Source of the DNA: an uncultured Robinsoniella sp.
Lineage (GTDB): Bacteria; Bacillota; Clostridia; Lachnospirales; Lachnospiraceae
Assembly: GCA_900540475.1 (NCBI GenBank)
Contig: UQGG01000060.1
Coordinates: 1 to 37,510 of the forward strand
Length of the DNA: 37,510 bases
Reading direction: 5' to 3'
Positions 26,399 through 34,470 of the stretch are shown piece by piece (position 1 is the stretch's first letter; every line of letters starts with the position of its first letter). Below the pieces are notes generated by a model. The model worked only from the letters and a program-made list of their open reading frames with translations, did not search any database and was not told the DNA's origin. The position numbers were made by a program, and so were the translations under genes.

Positions 26399-26459
26399 TG
26401 GAATTATATCCGAAAGTATGTTAAACTATAAGAAATTCATTTTATAGGAGGACTAAAAC

Positions 26460-26873
26460 ATGAAAGTAGCAGTAACATATGAAAACGGACAAATTTTCCA
26501 GCATTTTGGACATAGCAGCCAGTTTAAGGTATATGAAATCAATGAGAATGAGATTATCTCCAGTGAAGTGCTGGATACCAATGGCAGCGGACATGGTGCG
26601 CTGGCGGGATTTTTAAAAGAGGCAGGTGTTGATATTTTGATCTGCGGCGGTATCGGCGGAGGGGCCCAGAATGCCCTGAAAGATGCAGGAATCAAGCTGT
26701 TTGGCGGGGCTTCCGGCGATGCAGATGAAGCCGTTGCGAACTTGTTAGGAGACAAGCTTTCGTATAATCCGGATGTGAAATGCAGCCATCATGAACATGC
26801 ACATGGGGATGGACACAGTGACTGCGGCAGCCATGCAGACCACAGCTGCGGACATAACTGCAGCCATTCATAG
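26460..26873 (+). CDS. NifX/NifB-type metal-cluster domain protein with His/Cys tail
   Basis: This 137-residue cytoplasmic protein carries the dinitrogenase iron-molybdenum cofactor domain (PF02579-like): VAVTYENGQIFQHFGHSSQF at the N-terminus and ICGGIGGGAQNAL in the middle, about residues 1-100. The last 30 residues are rich in His and Cys (HHEHAHGDGHSDCGSHADH), a likely metal-binding tail. AGGAGG lies 8 bases upstream of ATG. TATAAG at 26427-26432 may be the -10 box, but the -35 is poor. Such single-domain proteins are common in anaerobes without nitrogenase, and no nif gene is near. It probably handles a metal or an iron-sulphur species. Confidence 0.85.
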   Translation: MKVAVTYENGQIFQHFGHSSQFKVYEINENEIISSEVLDTNGSGHGALAGFLKEAGVDILICGGIGGGAQNALKDAGIKLFGGASGDADEAVANLLGDKLSYNPDVKCSHHEHAHGDGHSDCGSHADHSCGHNCSHS

Positions 26874-26963
26874 AGTTCATTTATAAATCTAATCGAAAAG
26901 TACATTCGGACAGTATTTCCAATTTCATATCAAAAAAGGCAAAATTATCATACGTTTTCTATA

Positions 26964-26992
26964 TTGACTTTTCCCTCATATCCCGATATCCT
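26964..26992 (+). promoter_or_regulatory. promoter of the HAD phosphatase gene
   Basis: TTGACT (26964-26969), a 17-base spacer and TATCCT (26987-26992) lie 80 bases upstream of the start codon. The -10 matches consensus at only four of six bases. Confidence 0.4.
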
Positions 26993-27072
26993 AATAAGGA
27001 AACGTCGGTGAACAGAGCTTGCTGACAGAAAGCAATTTTAAACAGGCTCAAGAACAGATGAGGAGTAAGAAG

Positions 27073-27891
27073 ATGGAAAATAAGAAAATAGTAAATAAGA
27101 AAATAATATTTTTTGATATTGATGGAACGATATATGATCACAGGACAGGGGTAGAGCCATCCACGAAGCAGGCGATTGCAATGCTGGTTGAGAATGGCCA
27201 TATCCCTGTCCTTTGTACTGGAAGGGCAAGAGCAATGATCATGGAGGAACTGATTGATCTGGGATTTCAGGGAATTGTGGGCGCTTGCGGAACTTATGTG
27301 GAGTATCATGGCAAACCGGTACAAAACCGGATCTTAAGCAGACAGGAAGTCCGCCGGGTGGTGGATGCATCCGTAAAATACGGCCTTGAGGTAATCCTGG
27401 AAGGAAGTAAAGCCATGTATTACAATGAGGATTTAAAGCGGTCTAAATATCTGGACCAGGTCCGGCACATGACAGGAAAGTATGTATCACTTCTGCCTAT
27501 GATTGTGAACATAGATTCTATAGAGATGAATAAATTGACTGTTCATTTTGGAAAAGAGTCTGAATTAAAGGAATTTAGGGAAGATTTAAAAGATATTCTG
27601 GAGGCTATCATCCATTTCGAGGGAGACGATGATAATTATGCGGAATGTGTCCCTGTGGGTTATTCCAAAGCTACGGGAATCGAAACACTGCTGCAATACC
27701 TGAATATTGATCAGAAGGAAAGCTACGCATTTGGAGACAGCGTAAATGATCTGGAAATGATCCAATATGTAAACTATGGGATTGCCATGGGCAACAGCAG
27801 CGAAGAGGTATTTGAAGTTGCAAAATACAGAACCAGTGGTATATACGAAGACGGTATCTACAATGGGCTAAAAGAATTTGCATTGATTTAA
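27073..27891 (+). CDS. HAD-superfamily Cof-type phosphatase
   Basis: This 272-residue cytoplasmic hydrolase has the HAD motifs: motif I FFDIDGTIYD (Asp15 and Asp17), motif II at LCTGR, motif III Lys near SKATG and motif IV FGDSVNDLEMI. A Cof-type (C2) cap lies in the middle. Cof proteins dephosphorylate small sugar phosphates or flavin precursors; the substrate here is unknown. I chose ATG 27073, with AGGAG 8 bases upstream. Longer frames start at TTG 27019 or ATG 27058, and the latter would overlap that site. Confidence 0.88.
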   Translation: MENKKIVNKKIIFFDIDGTIYDHRTGVEPSTKQAIAMLVENGHIPVLCTGRARAMIMEELIDLGFQGIVGACGTYVEYHGKPVQNRILSRQEVRRVVDASVKYGLEVILEGSKAMYYNEDLKRSKYLDQVRHMTGKYVSLLPMIVNIDSIEMNKLTVHFGKESELKEFREDLKDILEAIIHFEGDDDNYAECVPVGYSKATGIETLLQYLNIDQKESYAFGDSVNDLEMIQYVNYGIAMGNSSEEVFEVAKYRTSGIYEDGIYNGLKEFALI

Positions 27892-27942
27892 CCTTTTGAT
27901 TAACCTTCTGCATCGGATGATTATTTATATAATAAAATTTAT

Positions 27943-27992
27943 AAAACACCAAAGAGAGCATTTGCCGGAGAGGGTTATCTTTGGTGTTTTTT
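27943..27992 (+). terminator. terminator after the HAD gene
   Basis: A 13-bp perfect inverted repeat (27943-27955 with 27978-27990, AACACCAAAGA core) is followed by further Ts. It ends the HAD transcript 50 bases after its stop, and the minus-strand sequence is also T-rich. Confidence 0.8.
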
Positions 27993-28160
27993 ATATATTC
28001 ATTTCTTAGAATCGCCCCAAAATTCAATTCTTTCACATACAAAGCGATTCGACAGAATCCCCCAAAATCCAACATGAAACCCACACACAAAGAAAAAAGA
28101 ACTATGAAATTTATACAGTTTTTTATCCAAATACTGCATAAACTGTATTATCTTTTCCTA

Positions 28161-28191
28161 TTGACATAGAGCGCACTCTATAGCGCATAAT
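28161..28191 (+). promoter_or_regulatory. MerR-type promoter with 19-base spacer
   Basis: TTGACA (28161-28166) and CATAAT (28186-28191) are separated by 19 bases, longer than the usual 17. The spacer holds the dyad TAGAG-4-CTCTA (28167-28180). A long spacer with a dyad is the hallmark of promoters that MerR proteins activate by DNA distortion. The first gene downstream encodes a MerR protein, so autoregulation is very likely. Confidence 0.7.
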
Positions 28192-28195
28192 AAAA

Positions 28196-28255
28196 CTAGT
28201 ACGGCGTTGCTTAAATAACAGCGATATAGCACCTGCTAATTAAGCAATGCTGTAC
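28196..28255. mobile_element. short palindromic element forming the MerR operon leader
   Basis: This 60-bp hairpin has a left end CTAGTACGGCGTTGCTTAA and right end TTAAGCAATGCTGTAC, which pair with two mismatches. The apex is ATAGC-ACCT-GCTAAT. Its ends match those of the longer element at 37295, so it is a shortened relative. It starts 4 bases after the -10 box and stops directly against the AAGGAGG ribosome site, so it makes up almost the whole 5' leader. Confidence 0.6.
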
Positions 28256-28267
28256 AAGGAGGCAGTT

Positions 28268-28678
28268 ATGGAATACTCAGTAAAACAAGTTTCAGAAAAA
28301 TTAGGCATTTCAGTTTATACCTTACATTATTATGATAAAGAGGGACTTTTGCCATTTATTAAGAAAAAGGATAATGGAACCAGGGTCTTTACGGAAGGGG
28401 ATGTGGAATGGGTGGATATGATACTTGCCCTCCGGGAAATCGATATGCCCATTGCAAAAATAAAAGAGTATATTTCACTTCTGGTGCAGGGAGAAACTAC
28501 ACTGTCCCAGAGAAGAGCACTCATTACCCAATACCGTGAATATTTAGAATACCGCATGCAGGCAATGAAAAAATGCCTGGACATTACCAGCAGGAAATTG
28601 AATGAATATGACGAAGGAGTGCTGGACATTTTAGATGAACAAGATGGAATCAGAGAAGAGAAGGAGCGGAAAATATGA
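28268..28678 (+). CDS. MerR-family transcriptional regulator
   Basis: This 136-residue regulator has an N-terminal winged helix-turn-helix (YSVKQVSEKLGISVYTLHYYDKEG, about 2-70) and a dimerising coiled coil (about 75-130, LITQYREYLEYRMQAM). It has no large ligand domain and no clear metal-binding Cys pair, so the inducer is probably a small organic molecule or a stress state. ATG 28268 has AAGGAGG 5 bases upstream; an upstream in-frame TTG at 28247 lies inside the palindromic leader and lacks a site. Its stop overlaps the next start (ATGA), so the cluster is co-translated. Confidence 0.9.
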   Translation: MEYSVKQVSEKLGISVYTLHYYDKEGLLPFIKKKDNGTRVFTEGDVEWVDMILALREIDMPIAKIKEYISLLVQGETTLSQRRALITQYREYLEYRMQAMKKCLDITSRKLNEYDEGVLDILDEQDGIREEKERKI

Positions 28679-28992
28679 CCTATGAAGCATTATTTGAAGA
28701 GATTAAAAGCATTTTCAGTAAGGCGGATGTAAACACCATTCACACACACCTGGCATATCAGTTTAACATTGAGGGAGAAGCTGAGGGAGCCTTTTATGCC
28801 GAGGTAAAAAACGGGGAGCTTTATATAGAACCATATGAGTATTACGACAGAGATGTACTGTTTACCTGCACTGCAAAGACTCTTTTGAAAATTGCAAAAA
28901 AGAAGCTGGATCCGATTTTGGCTTTTACACTGGGGCAGTTAAAAGTGGAAGGAGATTTTGACAAGGCACTGATGCTTCAGAAATTTATTTAG
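28675..28992 (+). CDS. SCP2-like lipid-binding protein
   Basis: This 105-residue protein resembles the SCP2 sterol-carrier fold. A helix is followed by strands (YQFNIEGEAEGAFYAEVKNGELYIEPYEY), then VLFTCTAKTLLKIAKKKLDPILAFTLGQLKVEGDFDKALML, the typical 'gklkvkGd...' ending. Bacterial SCP2 domains bind lipids or acyl chains in a hydrophobic tunnel. It overlaps the regulator stop by four bases. In this cluster it may carry or present the acyl substrate or product; that is inference. Confidence 0.8.
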   Translation: MTYEALFEEIKSIFSKADVNTIHTHLAYQFNIEGEAEGAFYAEVKNGELYIEPYEYYDRDVLFTCTAKTLLKIAKKKLDPILAFTLGQLKVEGDFDKALMLQKFI

Positions 28993-29004
28993 GGAGGTTT
29001 GTCT

Positions 29005-29955
29005 ATGAGTAAATCAGGAATTTTACTGGGAGCAGGAATAGCAGCAGCAGCGGTGGAAACAGGGATTGCCGGTTATTTTTTCAGGCGGACCATGATTCGG
29101 GGAAATGCAAAAGAAGAACGGACCACCAAGATGGCGGGAACCGACTGGAACCAGTACCTGCCGGAAATACGAAAGAAAAAGGACTGGGTAGACAAACAGA
29201 ATCACGAAGCAGTTTCTATCATTGCAAGGGACGGATTAAGGCTGAAAGGCCATTTCTATCCCGGGAGAAATCCGGATAAAGTCATCCTGTGCCTCCATGG
29301 TTATACCAGCCGGGGTTCCAATGATTTTAATTCACTGGCATATTTTTATCTGCATTTAGGTTACAGTCTGCTGATCGTAGATCACAGATCACACGGGGAG
29401 AGTGAAGGAACCTATATTGGATTTGGATGCCTGGACAGATTGGATGTGGTAAAGTGGATTCGGTATCTGGAAAAAAGATGCGGTAAAAATTGTCTTGTTA
29501 TGCTTCATGGCATTTCAATGGGAGGCGCCACTGCTTTAATGGTGAGCGGATTGTCCCTGCCTGGCTGTGTAAAAGGAATTGTGTCCGACTGCGGATTCAC
29601 TTCCGCATGGGAAGTATTTGATTCTGTTTTGAAAAATACATACCACCTGCCTTCCTTTCCAATTCTGCAGATAGCGGATGTTATGGCAAAAAGGGAAGCC
29701 GGATACGGGTTAAATGAGTGTAATGCCTTAAATGAGGTGGCGAAATCTACCGTGCCGATTCTGTTTATCCATGGTGATGCGGATACATTCGTACCCTCCT
29801 GGATGTGCCATAAGCTGTACAAAGCCTGTAAATCACGAAAAGAGATGCTGATTGTGAAAGGCGCAGCCCATGCAGAAAGTTATTATAAAAATACCGAAAA
29901 ATATGAAATCAAAGTCAAAGATTTCTTGAACAGCATTATGGAGGAAGGGTTATGA
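29005..29955 (+). CDS. membrane-anchored alpha/beta hydrolase
   Basis: This 316-residue protein has an N-terminal hydrophobic helix (GILLGAGIAAAAVETGIAGYF, about 5-25) and then an alpha/beta-hydrolase domain. The oxyanion region is LCLHGYTSRG, the nucleophile elbow is HGISMGG with Ser171, the acid is probably the Asp in FIHGDADTFVP and the His lies in KGAAHAES. ATG 29005 is 8 bases after AGGGAGG; TTG 28999 is too close. Relatives are esterases or acyl transferases. In the cluster it could release or transfer an acyl chain at the membrane. Its stop overlaps the next start (ATGA). Confidence 0.88.
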   Translation: MSKSGILLGAGIAAAAVETGIAGYFFRRTMIRGNAKEERTTKMAGTDWNQYLPEIRKKKDWVDKQNHEAVSIIARDGLRLKGHFYPGRNPDKVILCLHGYTSRGSNDFNSLAYFYLHLGYSLLIVDHRSHGESEGTYIGFGCLDRLDVVKWIRYLEKRCGKNCLVMLHGISMGGATALMVSGLSLPGCVKGIVSDCGFTSAWEVFDSVLKNTYHLPSFPILQIADVMAKREAGYGLNECNALNEVAKSTVPILFIHGDADTFVPSWMCHKLYKACKSRKEMLIVKGAAHAESYYKNTEKYEIKVKDFLNSIMEEGL

Positions 29956-31355
29956 TGAAAACAAGATATGGAAAAAAAGTGTATCCGTTAACTGCGGCGC
30001 AGCGTCTGCATTTTTTTACGCTGGCGCACTGCGCAAAGAAGCAGGTTCTGAATATAGGAACCAGTCTGACGATCGAACAGGATCTGGACAGGGATGTTTT
30101 AAAGAAAGCGATTTATGAAGCATATGCCAGATGCGAGAGTATGCGCATCCGTTTTGCAAAGGACAAAGCTGGCAATATATATCAGTACATTGCGGACAGA
30201 GAAGAGCGGGAAATCGAACACTTTGATTTTACCGGATGGCAGCAGGAACACGCTGAGGATAAAATGAAAGAATGGACCGGAATCCCTTTTGAGCGGTTTG
30301 ACAGTCCCATGAACCGGATTATAATGATTCAGCTTCCGGATGGATACCAGGGCGTCTATATGCTGGTAGACCACATGACCATGGATGCCCAGTCTCTGAT
30401 TGTATTTTTAAAGGATGTCATTGAAATCTATTGCCATTATAAGTATGAAGGGATCGACTATCCCAAAGAAATGGCGTCTTATATCACTCAGCTGGAAAAA
30501 GATATTGCATACGAAGCCGGAACCTCAGCGAAGAAAAGAGATACCGCCTTTTTCGAGAATCTCATCAAAAGTTCAGAGCCGGTTTTCTGTGATATCCATG
30601 GACCGGAAAAACTCATACAGCAACGGAAATCCACGGGCAATCCAGAGCTTCGTGCGGCTGCCAATCTCACGGATAACGTAGATGCCAACATAACAGTTTT
30701 TCATCTGGAGGCTGAGCCATCCAAGCTTCTTCTGGATTTTTGTGAAGAGCGTCAGATATCTATGGTATGCCTGCTCATGATGGGACTTCGGACTTTTTTA
30801 CAGAAAGAAAACGAACTGGATGACGTTTCCCTTACCACCACCATTGCCAGACGGGCGACTCTTTCCGAAAAAAAGAGCGGCGGAACAAGAATCCACTGTT
30901 TTCCTTTCCGAACAATTGTTTCCAGGGATGAAACATTCCTGGAAGGGATTCATAAGATACGGGACGGGCAGAACCAGTTATTCCGACATGCCAATTATGA
31001 CCCGGTTTCTTATTTTGAGGTGAGAAGAAAACATTATCAAATGCAGGGCGCCCAGACCTATGAACCAATGAGCCTGACCTACCAGCCTCTGACTATGCAG
31101 AGTAAAGGATTGGACAAACTGGGGGATATTAAATACAAGACCGCATGGTATACCAACGGTGCGGCAGCCCATACCCTGTACCTTACCGTTATGCACAGGG
31201 CACAGGACAATGGACTGGATTTCAGTTTCGAATATCAGACCGGAGCCGTAACACCGGAAAAACTGGAATATGTATATTACTATCTCTGTAAGATATTGTT
31301 TTATGGAACGGATCATCCGGAGGATACGGTTGGCGAAATAATGGATCATGTATAA
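29952..31355 (+). CDS. stand-alone condensation-domain (acyltransferase-like) protein
   Basis: This 467-residue protein matches the chloramphenicol-acetyltransferase-like fold of NRPS condensation domains and PapA-type acyltransferases. The N-terminus YPLTAAQRLHFF is a C1-like motif. The active-site motif, normally HHxxxDG, reads VDHMTMDA with His141 and Asp145. There is no adenylation or carrier domain fused to it. It follows the hydrolase with an ATGA overlap and precedes a free carrier protein and a ligase, so it probably joins the carrier-bound acyl group to an amine or alcohol acceptor. The second His of the motif is replaced by Asp, which also occurs in PapA-like enzymes. Confidence 0.82.
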   Translation: MMKTRYGKKVYPLTAAQRLHFFTLAHCAKKQVLNIGTSLTIEQDLDRDVLKKAIYEAYARCESMRIRFAKDKAGNIYQYIADREEREIEHFDFTGWQQEHAEDKMKEWTGIPFERFDSPMNRIIMIQLPDGYQGVYMLVDHMTMDAQSLIVFLKDVIEIYCHYKYEGIDYPKEMASYITQLEKDIAYEAGTSAKKRDTAFFENLIKSSEPVFCDIHGPEKLIQQRKSTGNPELRAAANLTDNVDANITVFHLEAEPSKLLLDFCEERQISMVCLLMMGLRTFLQKENELDDVSLTTTIARRATLSEKKSGGTRIHCFPFRTIVSRDETFLEGIHKIRDGQNQLFRHANYDPVSYFEVRRKHYQMQGAQTYEPMSLTYQPLTMQSKGLDKLGDIKYKTAWYTNGAAAHTLYLTVMHRAQDNGLDFSFEYQTGAVTPEKLEYVYYYLCKILFYGTDHPEDTVGEIMDHV

Positions 31356-31409
31356 GAAAGGCCAAAAGGCGCAAAAAAAATTATAATTTAGGAAAGGATG
31401 GGTATAGAG

Positions 31410-31640
31410 ATGCTGGATCAATTAAAAGAAATGATTTGTGAATATGTAGAAGCAGAACCCTCTGAAATAAAAGAAGAAAGCCGGTTTATAGAGGATTTGG
31501 GATTTAATTCCTACGATTTTATGAGTATGGTTGGGGAGATAGAAGATACATTTGATATCGAAGTGGAAGAGCGCGAAGTGGTAAATGTTAAGACAGTCGG
31601 TGACGCAGTAAAATATATTACACAATTGCAGGAAGCATAA
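31410..31640 (+). CDS. acyl carrier protein
   Basis: This carrier protein of about 76 residues is very acidic and follows the four-helix pattern. Ser34 in EDLGFNSYDFMSM is the expected phosphopantetheine attachment site, where the common motif is DSL and here reads NSY. ATG 31410 is taken as the start because GGAAAGG lies 12 bases upstream; ATG 31398 begins one base after it. It sits between the condensation and ligase genes and so is probably a dedicated carrier rather than the fatty-acid-synthesis one. Confidence 0.88.
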   Translation: MLDQLKEMICEYVEAEPSEIKEESRFIEDLGFNSYDFMSMVGEIEDTFDIEVEEREVVNVKTVGDAVKYITQLQEA

Positions 31641-31701
31641 GAAGGTCAGGCAACAGTGGACATTTGGCATGGCTGAGAATAGCCTGAAATGGGAGGAGCA
31701 T

Positions 31702-33216
31702 ATGGAAACGAAGATCCAAAATATGAGAGACATTATACAATACGCAGCAGATCAGTATGGGGAGGCCCCGGCAATCCGTTATAAGGTGCGTAAGGAAGTG
31801 ATTACCAAAACCTACCTGGACATTCAAAAAGACAGTGAAGCATTCAGCAGGTCACTGGAAAAACTGGATATGCTAAAAAAGCATGTGGCTGTCATAGGTC
31901 CTACTACATATCAATGGATTATCAGCTATTTTGGAACGGTTAATTCAGGCAGTGTGGCAGTGCCTCTGGATGCACAGCTGCCCGCAGAAGAAGTGTGTGA
32001 GCTATTAAACCGTGCGGATATCAGCGTCCTGGTGTTTGATGAACTGCGAAAGGATCTGGTACAGGCTGTAAAAGAGAAATGTCCGGGAATTCATTATTTG
32101 GTATCCATGCAGGCTCTGGAGCATTCGGATGAAATTCTGTCATTTAGCAGGCTGCTTGAAGAAAATGCAGGAAGTTTTTCGGCTGATATAGACTGTGATA
32201 AAATGACGGCAATTCTTTTTACATCCGGAACAACCGGAAAAAGCAAAGGCGTTATGCTGAGCCACCGCAATCTGGCGGATAATGCAGTGTGTCTGGATAT
32301 GAAAATTTCGGCAGGCACGGTATCTATGACCCTTTTGCCCATTCACCATGCGTATTGCTTTACCATGGATATTTTAAAAGCCATTTACATCGGAATGGTT
32401 ATCTGCATCAATGATTCCATTATGCACGTGCAGAAGAACATGAAATTGTTCAAACCGGAAATCGTCTTACTGGTGCCGATGGTGATTGAATCACTATACG
32501 CAAAGCTTGTAGATGCAACCGGAATTTTACCAAAGAAAATGGTGGCTAAAGCGGCCCTTGGCGGAAATCTGAAAACGATCTGCAGCGGGGGTGCCTATTT
32601 GAATCCGGATTTAATTGACGGATTTCAGGCATATGGCATCCGCATTCTCCAGGGATACGGAATGACAGAATGTTCTCCGGTTATCAGTACCAATCTGGAG
32701 TGGGACAGCCGTATAAATTCTGTTGGAAAGCTGCTGCCTGGATGTGAAGTGAAGATAGTAGAGGAAGAAATCTGGGTGAAAAGCCCATCCGTAATGCTTG
32801 GATACTATAAAATGCCCAAGGAAACGGCAGAGACGCTGGAAAACGGATGGTTGAAGACCGGTGACCTGGGTTATGCAGATGAAGATCATTTCCTGTATAT
32901 CACAGGCCGGAAAAAGAATCTGATCATCTTAAATAACGGGGAAAATGTCTCGCCCGAGGAGCTGGAAAACGAAATCAGTAAGGCACCTCTGGTAAAAGAA
33001 ATAATTGTGAGTGAGAAAGACAGCCTGATTCAGGCGGAGATCTTCCCTGACTATGAATATGCAAAGAAGAAACGCATGAAAAACATCGATGCAGAGCTGC
33101 AGAACATTCTGGATGCTTATAATAAAGACAGACCGGTTTATAAGAGAATTCATGGATTGAAGGTCCGGGAAGAAGAATTTGTAAAGACACCTTCCAAAAA
33201 GATCAAAAGGGTTTAA
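31702..33216 (+). CDS. AMP-forming acyl or aminoacyl ligase
   Basis: This 504-residue ANL-superfamily enzyme has the P-loop ILFTSGTTGKSKGVMLSH, the motif GYGMTECSPVIS, the hinge TGDLGYADEDHFLYITGR and a C-terminal TPSKKIKR carrying the catalytic Lys close to the end. It activates a carboxylic acid as the adenylate and, in this setting, probably loads it on the carrier protein just upstream. The motifs look closer to long-chain acyl-CoA synthetases than to NRPS adenylation domains, so a fatty or other acyl group is more likely than an amino acid. I chose ATG 31702, with GGGAGG 6 bases upstream. Confidence 0.9.
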   Translation: METKIQNMRDIIQYAADQYGEAPAIRYKVRKEVITKTYLDIQKDSEAFSRSLEKLDMLKKHVAVIGPTTYQWIISYFGTVNSGSVAVPLDAQLPAEEVCELLNRADISVLVFDELRKDLVQAVKEKCPGIHYLVSMQALEHSDEILSFSRLLEENAGSFSADIDCDKMTAILFTSGTTGKSKGVMLSHRNLADNAVCLDMKISAGTVSMTLLPIHHAYCFTMDILKAIYIGMVICINDSIMHVQKNMKLFKPEIVLLVPMVIESLYAKLVDATGILPKKMVAKAALGGNLKTICSGGAYLNPDLIDGFQAYGIRILQGYGMTECSPVISTNLEWDSRINSVGKLLPGCEVKIVEEEIWVKSPSVMLGYYKMPKETAETLENGWLKTGDLGYADEDHFLYITGRKKNLIILNNGENVSPEELENEISKAPLVKEIIVSEKDSLIQAEIFPDYEYAKKKRMKNIDAELQNILDAYNKDRPVYKRIHGLKVREEEFVKTPSKKIKRV

Positions 33217-33295
33217 TACTATTGTAATTGCTGCCCATTCCGTATACAATATGAATAGAAGAAGTGTCATATTGATATGGAATGGAGTTAGTGGA

Positions 33296-34216
33296 ATGCG
33301 ATATTATGTACAGGACAAATTAATACTTTTAAAAAAAGGAGAGACTCCGCCGGAAGGGCATGTTCTGGTGGAATGCCTCTCTTCATCGGAATATAAGAAG
33401 CGTTACGAGAAAACTCTTCACGTAGATTTATTGACCAGAAGCCTTGGGAATGTGGAGTTCTGTAAGGCGGATGTGCTGAGAAGCTGCATCGTGGGAACGT
33501 TTGTAATACCCTGTAAGGAAGACCTTCTGGAAAAAGAATCCGGGTTTGGCTATTACATGGATAAGGAAAGGCTTCTCTTTGTAGATGATAACCACATTGT
33601 GGAAAAAATGCTGGAGGAAATCTGCCAGATCCAGGTACTTCCCAAAACATACGTAGCCCATGTATTTTTTGAATTTCTAGAATATCTCACCAGGGATGAT
33701 GTGATTTTTTTACAGCAGTATGAGGAAAAGCTGGAGGAAATGGAAGAAAGCCTCTCCAATTCCGATACCAGCGAGTTCAATAAAAAACTGTTAAAGTGCA
33801 GAAGGGAACTGTTAAAGCTCAATGCTTATTATCAGCAGCTGATGGATTTAAGCGATACCCTGAGCGAAAACCAGAACCGGATGTTTAACCGGGAAGACTG
33901 CAGGCTCTTCACATTTTATACAAAGCGTGTGGAGCGTTTTTACGATACCACTCACATGCTCCGGGAGTATTCCATGCAGCTGCGGGAAATGTACCAGTCC
34001 CAGATCGATATCCACCAGAATAAAGTGATGCAGTTTTTGACCGTAGTAACCACAATTTTTATGCCCCTGACGCTGATTGCAGGATGGTATGGCATGAATT
34101 TTGCCAACATGCCGGAACTTAAAACGAAATATGGATATGGAATTATCATTCTGGTAAGTATCCTGGTTACCGGAATCGAAATCTGGTATTTCAAGATCAA
34201 AAAGTGGTTTAAGTGA
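33296..34216 (+). CDS. corA: CorA-type divalent-cation transporter
   Basis: This 306-residue protein has a soluble N-terminal part with long coiled helices (LQQYEEKLEEMEESLSN, about 140-230) and two C-terminal membrane helices. The first ends in the family signature YGMNF (Gly266-Met267-Asn268), followed by MPEL in the loop. It forms a pentameric inner-membrane channel for Mg2+ or similar ions. I chose ATG 33296, with GGAG 8 bases upstream. It lies 79 bases after the ligase gene on the same strand with no terminator between, so it may be read through from the MerR operon without sharing its function. Confidence 0.9.
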   Translation: MRYYVQDKLILLKKGETPPEGHVLVECLSSSEYKKRYEKTLHVDLLTRSLGNVEFCKADVLRSCIVGTFVIPCKEDLLEKESGFGYYMDKERLLFVDDNHIVEKMLEEICQIQVLPKTYVAHVFFEFLEYLTRDDVIFLQQYEEKLEEMEESLSNSDTSEFNKKLLKCRRELLKLNAYYQQLMDLSDTLSENQNRMFNREDCRLFTFYTKRVERFYDTTHMLREYSMQLREMYQSQIDIHQNKVMQFLTVVTTIFMPLTLIAGWYGMNFANMPELKTKYGYGIIILVSILVTGIEIWYFKIKKWFK

Positions 34217-34233
34217 ATACAAGACAGGGCAAC

Positions 34234-34267
34234 AAAAAAGCGGGTTTGCTATCGGACCCGCTTTTTT
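34234..34267. terminator. bidirectional terminator
   Basis: A 12-bp inverted repeat (34234-34245 with 34256-34267, AAAAAAGCGGGT) gives a GC stem with T tracts on both strands. It ends the CorA transcript and, on the minus strand, the small membrane peptide gene. Confidence 0.9.
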
Positions 34268-34291
34268 CGCTTATTTAACCGTTATGTTTGA

Positions 34292-34402
34292 TTATTTCAC
34301 CCGCACTGTTTTTCTTTTTAAAGATAGGAACTGTAATGCTACCATTGCAGAACCGTTTACTAACAAACCCAGAGTTACAATCATTCCTGCCATTACTGCC
34401 AT
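34292..34402 (-). CDS. 36-residue putative membrane peptide
   Basis: This short gene encodes MAVMAGMIVTLGLLVNGSAM followed by VALQFLSLKRKTVRVK: one hydrophobic helix and a basic tail. GAGGAG lies at 34415-34420 on the minus strand. ATG 34402 is 12 bases from it, and an in-frame GTG at 34411 (three residues longer) is another possible start. A near-consensus promoter lies just upstream and a bidirectional terminator just downstream, so it is a complete transcription unit of about 230 bp. The hydrophobic helix with a basic end resembles small holin-like or type I toxin peptides, but I recognise no specific family. Confidence 0.5.
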   Translation of the reverse strand: MAVMAGMIVTLGLLVNGSAMVALQFLSLKRKTVRVK

Positions 34403-34441
34403 CTCTACCACTCACTCCTCATCTTGTGATTTATTTAACGT

Positions 34442-34470
34442 ATTCTATCACTTTTTTTGCTGTTTGACAA
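34442..34470 (-). promoter_or_regulatory. promoter of the small membrane peptide gene
   Basis: Read on the minus strand, TTGTCA (34470-34465), a 17-base spacer and TAGAAT (34447-34442) lie 40 bases upstream of ATG 34402. The box overlaps a plus-strand TTGACA, giving back-to-back promoters. Confidence 0.6.

Noticed and set aside
26460..26873. Evidence for nitrogen fixation
   Set aside because: The NifX/NifB-type domain alone is common in non-fixing anaerobes, and no nitrogenase gene is nearby.
27671..28090. 139-residue minus-strand frame
   Set aside because: It overlaps the HAD gene and its terminator, has no ribosome site and shows no recognisable domain.
28675..33216. Conventional NRPS or Dlt-type locus
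   Set aside because: There is no multidomain NRPS, no DltB-like membrane acyltransferase and no DltD. The domains are separate proteins, so neither label fits.
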